From Sphaerosporella brunnea (lineage: Eukaryota; Ascomycota; Pezizomycetes; Pezizales; Pyronemataceae): 64,000 nt of DNA. The stretch covers positions 91,610 to 155,609 of the forward strand of contig VXIS01000079.1 of assembly GCA_008704415.1 (NCBI GenBank). Direction: 5' to 3'. The position numbers and the translations under genes are program-made. This document shows positions 62,658 to 64,000 of the stretch, one piece after another. Below the pieces are notes generated by a model, which worked only from the letters and a program-made list of their open reading frames with translations, did not search any database and was not told the origin of the DNA. Numbering within the stretch: position 1 is the stretch's first letter; the number at the start of each line of letters is the position of its first letter.

Positions 62658-64000
62658 CTAGCGGTCAAATCGTGGAGGTTTATACGGGATGAACTCGTAG
62701 GCAATCGGGCCGGCGGGCGTCCGAGGGGGGAATGAATGATGCCGGAAAGGCCAATTTGCACCCTCGTCGATCCATTGGACAACATTGAAGGTGCGGGGCA
62801 TCGAGGCCGATTGCATTGTCCCGGGGGTAGAATGGATTGTCCCGGGGGTAGAATGCATTGTCCCGGGCAGGGATCGCATTGTCCCGGGGGTAGGATGCAT
62901 TGTCCCGGGCGTAGAATGGATTGTCCCGGGCGTAGAATGCATTGTCCCGAGGGTAGAATGCATTGTCCCGGGCAGGGATCGCATTGTCCCGGGCGTAGAA
63001 TGGATTGTCCCGGGCGTAGAATGCATTGTCCCGGGGGTAGAATGCATTGTCCCGGGCAGGGATCGCATTGTCCCGGGCGTAGAATGGATTGTCCCGGGCG
63101 TAGAATGCATTGTCCCGGGGGTAGAATGCATTGTCCCGGGCGTAGAATGGATTGTCCCGGGGGTAGGATGCGTTGTCCCGGGCAGGGATCGCATTGTGCC
63201 GGGCAGGGATCTTTCACTCCCGTGTTGATTGGCGGTCTGGAGCAAAGCCTGACGGATACACTCCAGTAATTCCAGAGCCTTCGGCCCAATGGCGGAATTG
63301 GGTATCGAAACTTTGGGAAGAACGGCCTGCAGATCGTCGACGCTGTGGAGTGCCATACAATTGGCGATTATCAGTTCTCTTTGAGAGGCCGGGAGAATCA
63401 GATGATACGTTTCCGGCCAATGTTGCTTCAACCAAGAGTCAATTGTTTGTCGAACTGCTGTAATTGCGGCCTGGCCAGGTTTTCGAACTGCAGGGCCGCG
63501 AGGTAAAGTCGATAGCCCCGGGGCAATCGACTCAATGCACCTGACGCTCAGTGAGGCCGATACGCCATTGAGAACACAATTTTGAGCGTCGTCAGGATCC
63601 AGAAGGTAAAGCATATTGTCACAGCAGCCCGGGGCACGATTTTGGGATTCATACGCTGCTGAATCGCCAAAAGTGGCAAGCGCGGCGCGGCATCGACAAC
63701 CAAGAGTATTGACATAGAAGAGCAACCCGGGGTCCAAACGCGCACAGGCCGTGTCGGTTTTACCACGCTCGGAAGGATTCTTGTCTTTGTAGAATGAGCT
63801 AATCATGTCCCTCACTCTGTTGCGACTCACGGTGTCCCCGGGAATCACTTTCTGAATGTAGTCTTGATACTGTTCGGGACACTCGGGGCCATTCGCGAGG
63901 AAGAACTGTGAGTCCGCAAAGACGATTGAGATTGCCGCAATTCGGGTATCACGCCCGGCACGGCCTAATCGCTGCCATAGTGCAGCCATGGTAACCAACT
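62658..64000 (-). CDS. RecQ-type DNA helicase, 3' part (runs off window)
   Basis: An open frame from the right window edge to the stop at 62658, 447 codons, so the N-terminal motor is outside. It opens in helicase motif VI (WQRLGRAGRD), the arginine-finger region of the second RecA fold. It then passes into a RecQ zinc-binding-like region (GCRCRAALATFG ... GCCDNM). The Cys pattern is degenerate compared with cellular RecQ: two of the four usual positions are replaced and two new cysteines appear nearby. A further 120 residues of unknown fold follow, then 19 heptapeptide repeats and a 45-residue tail. RecQ enzymes unwind DNA with 3'-5' polarity. The tail-to-tail position 23 bp from the DUF6589 gene suggests that both belong to one mobile unit, not to the host repair set. 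Confidence 0.82.
   Translation of the reverse strand, partial: LVTMAALWQRLGRAGRDTRIAAISIVFADSQFFLANGPECPEQYQDYIQKVIPGDTVSRNRVRDMISSFYKDKNPSERGKTDTACARLDPGLLFYVNTLGCRCRAALATFGDSAAYESQNRAPGCCDNMLYLLDPDDAQNCVLNGVSASLSVRCIESIAPGLSTLPRGPAVRKPGQAAITAVRQTIDSWLKQHWPETYHLILPASQRELIIANCMALHSVDDLQAVLPKVSIPNSAIGPKALELLECIRQALLQTANQHGSERSLPGTMRSLPGTTHPTPGTIHSTPGTMHSTPGTMHSTPGTIHSTPGTMRSLPGTMHSTPGTMHSTPGTIHSTPGTMRSLPGTMHSTLGTMHSTPGTIHSTPGTMHPTPGTMRSLPGTMHSTPGTIHSTPGTMQSASMPRTFNVVQWIDEGANWPFRHHSFPPRTPAGPIAYEFIPYKPPRFDR
62805..63203. repeat. 21-bp minisatellite coding for a heptapeptide repeat
   Basis: Nineteen contiguous 21-bp units. On the coding (minus) strand they encode PGT-M/I-H/R-S-T/L, with rare variants. 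Units fall into a few types (PGTMHST, PGTIHST, PGTMRSL) that recur in the order R-H-H-I, implying that blocks of several units were duplicated. The frame is preserved throughout. The complementary strand also stays open, producing two spurious frames. Confidence 0.95.

Noticed and set aside
62736..63269. Long + strand frames over the minisatellite
   Set aside because: They arise because a 21-bp repeat without stops stays open on both strands. The minus-strand frame continues into helicase sequence.

Overview
The window reads as nuclear DNA of a filamentous ascomycete (Pezizomycotina). Genes are split by short introns, mostly 43-60 nt, with GT/AG borders and CTAAC- or CTGAC-like branch sites. 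The recognisable products are fungal: a Red1-like zinc-finger protein, a type II myosin heavy chain of 2,406 residues, DNA polymerase eta, a ferrochelatase with iron-sulfur ligand cysteines, Pol5 and a Tgl1-type sterol ester lipase. I cannot name a genus. Exon structures below were worked out by hand from frame continuity and splice signals.

Layout. 0.1-4.1 kb (-): Red1-like gene. 5.15-12.64 kb (+): myosin II, divergent from it across a 1 kb shared promoter. 12.94-17.20 kb (-): a RAD30 (polymerase eta) gene cut in its last exon by a complete 2,242-bp pogo/Fot1-type transposon with 42-bp terminal inverted repeats, a TA duplication and an intact 642-residue transposase. 17.2-41.6 kb: a gene-poor tract of short tandem repeats, homopolymer runs and T-rich stretches. 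The only convincing gene I could assemble in it encodes a 61-residue four-cysteine protein (32.48-32.75 kb). 41.66-51.3 kb: a compact gene block holding an unrecognised 744-residue protein with a C-terminal cysteine cluster, a possible 175-residue gene, ferrochelatase, a 118-residue unrecognised gene and POL5. 52.2-55.9 kb (-): Tgl1-like lipase with a very long low-complexity tail. 58.06-58.71 kb (-): a possible small orphan gene.

The right end (59.2-64.0 kb) looks like accessory, mobile DNA. Two palindromic elements share the core TTATCCCGGTAATAA. They are followed by an intact 900-residue DUF6589-type gene that carries transposase-like acidic positions. Tail to tail with it, 23 bp away, is a RecQ-type helicase gene that runs off the window and carries 19 copies of a heptapeptide repeat. 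This pair is my best candidate for an incompletely described system: a large DNA transposon encoding both a putative transposase and its own helicase.

Functional themes. The left and middle genes are housekeeping: RNA surveillance, septation, haem synthesis, ribosome biogenesis and lipid mobilisation. The two mobile regions differ. The pogo element is a clean recent insertion that separates the catalytic part of a translesion polymerase from its ubiquitin-binding tail. The DUF6589/RecQ pair sits where no host gene is evident.
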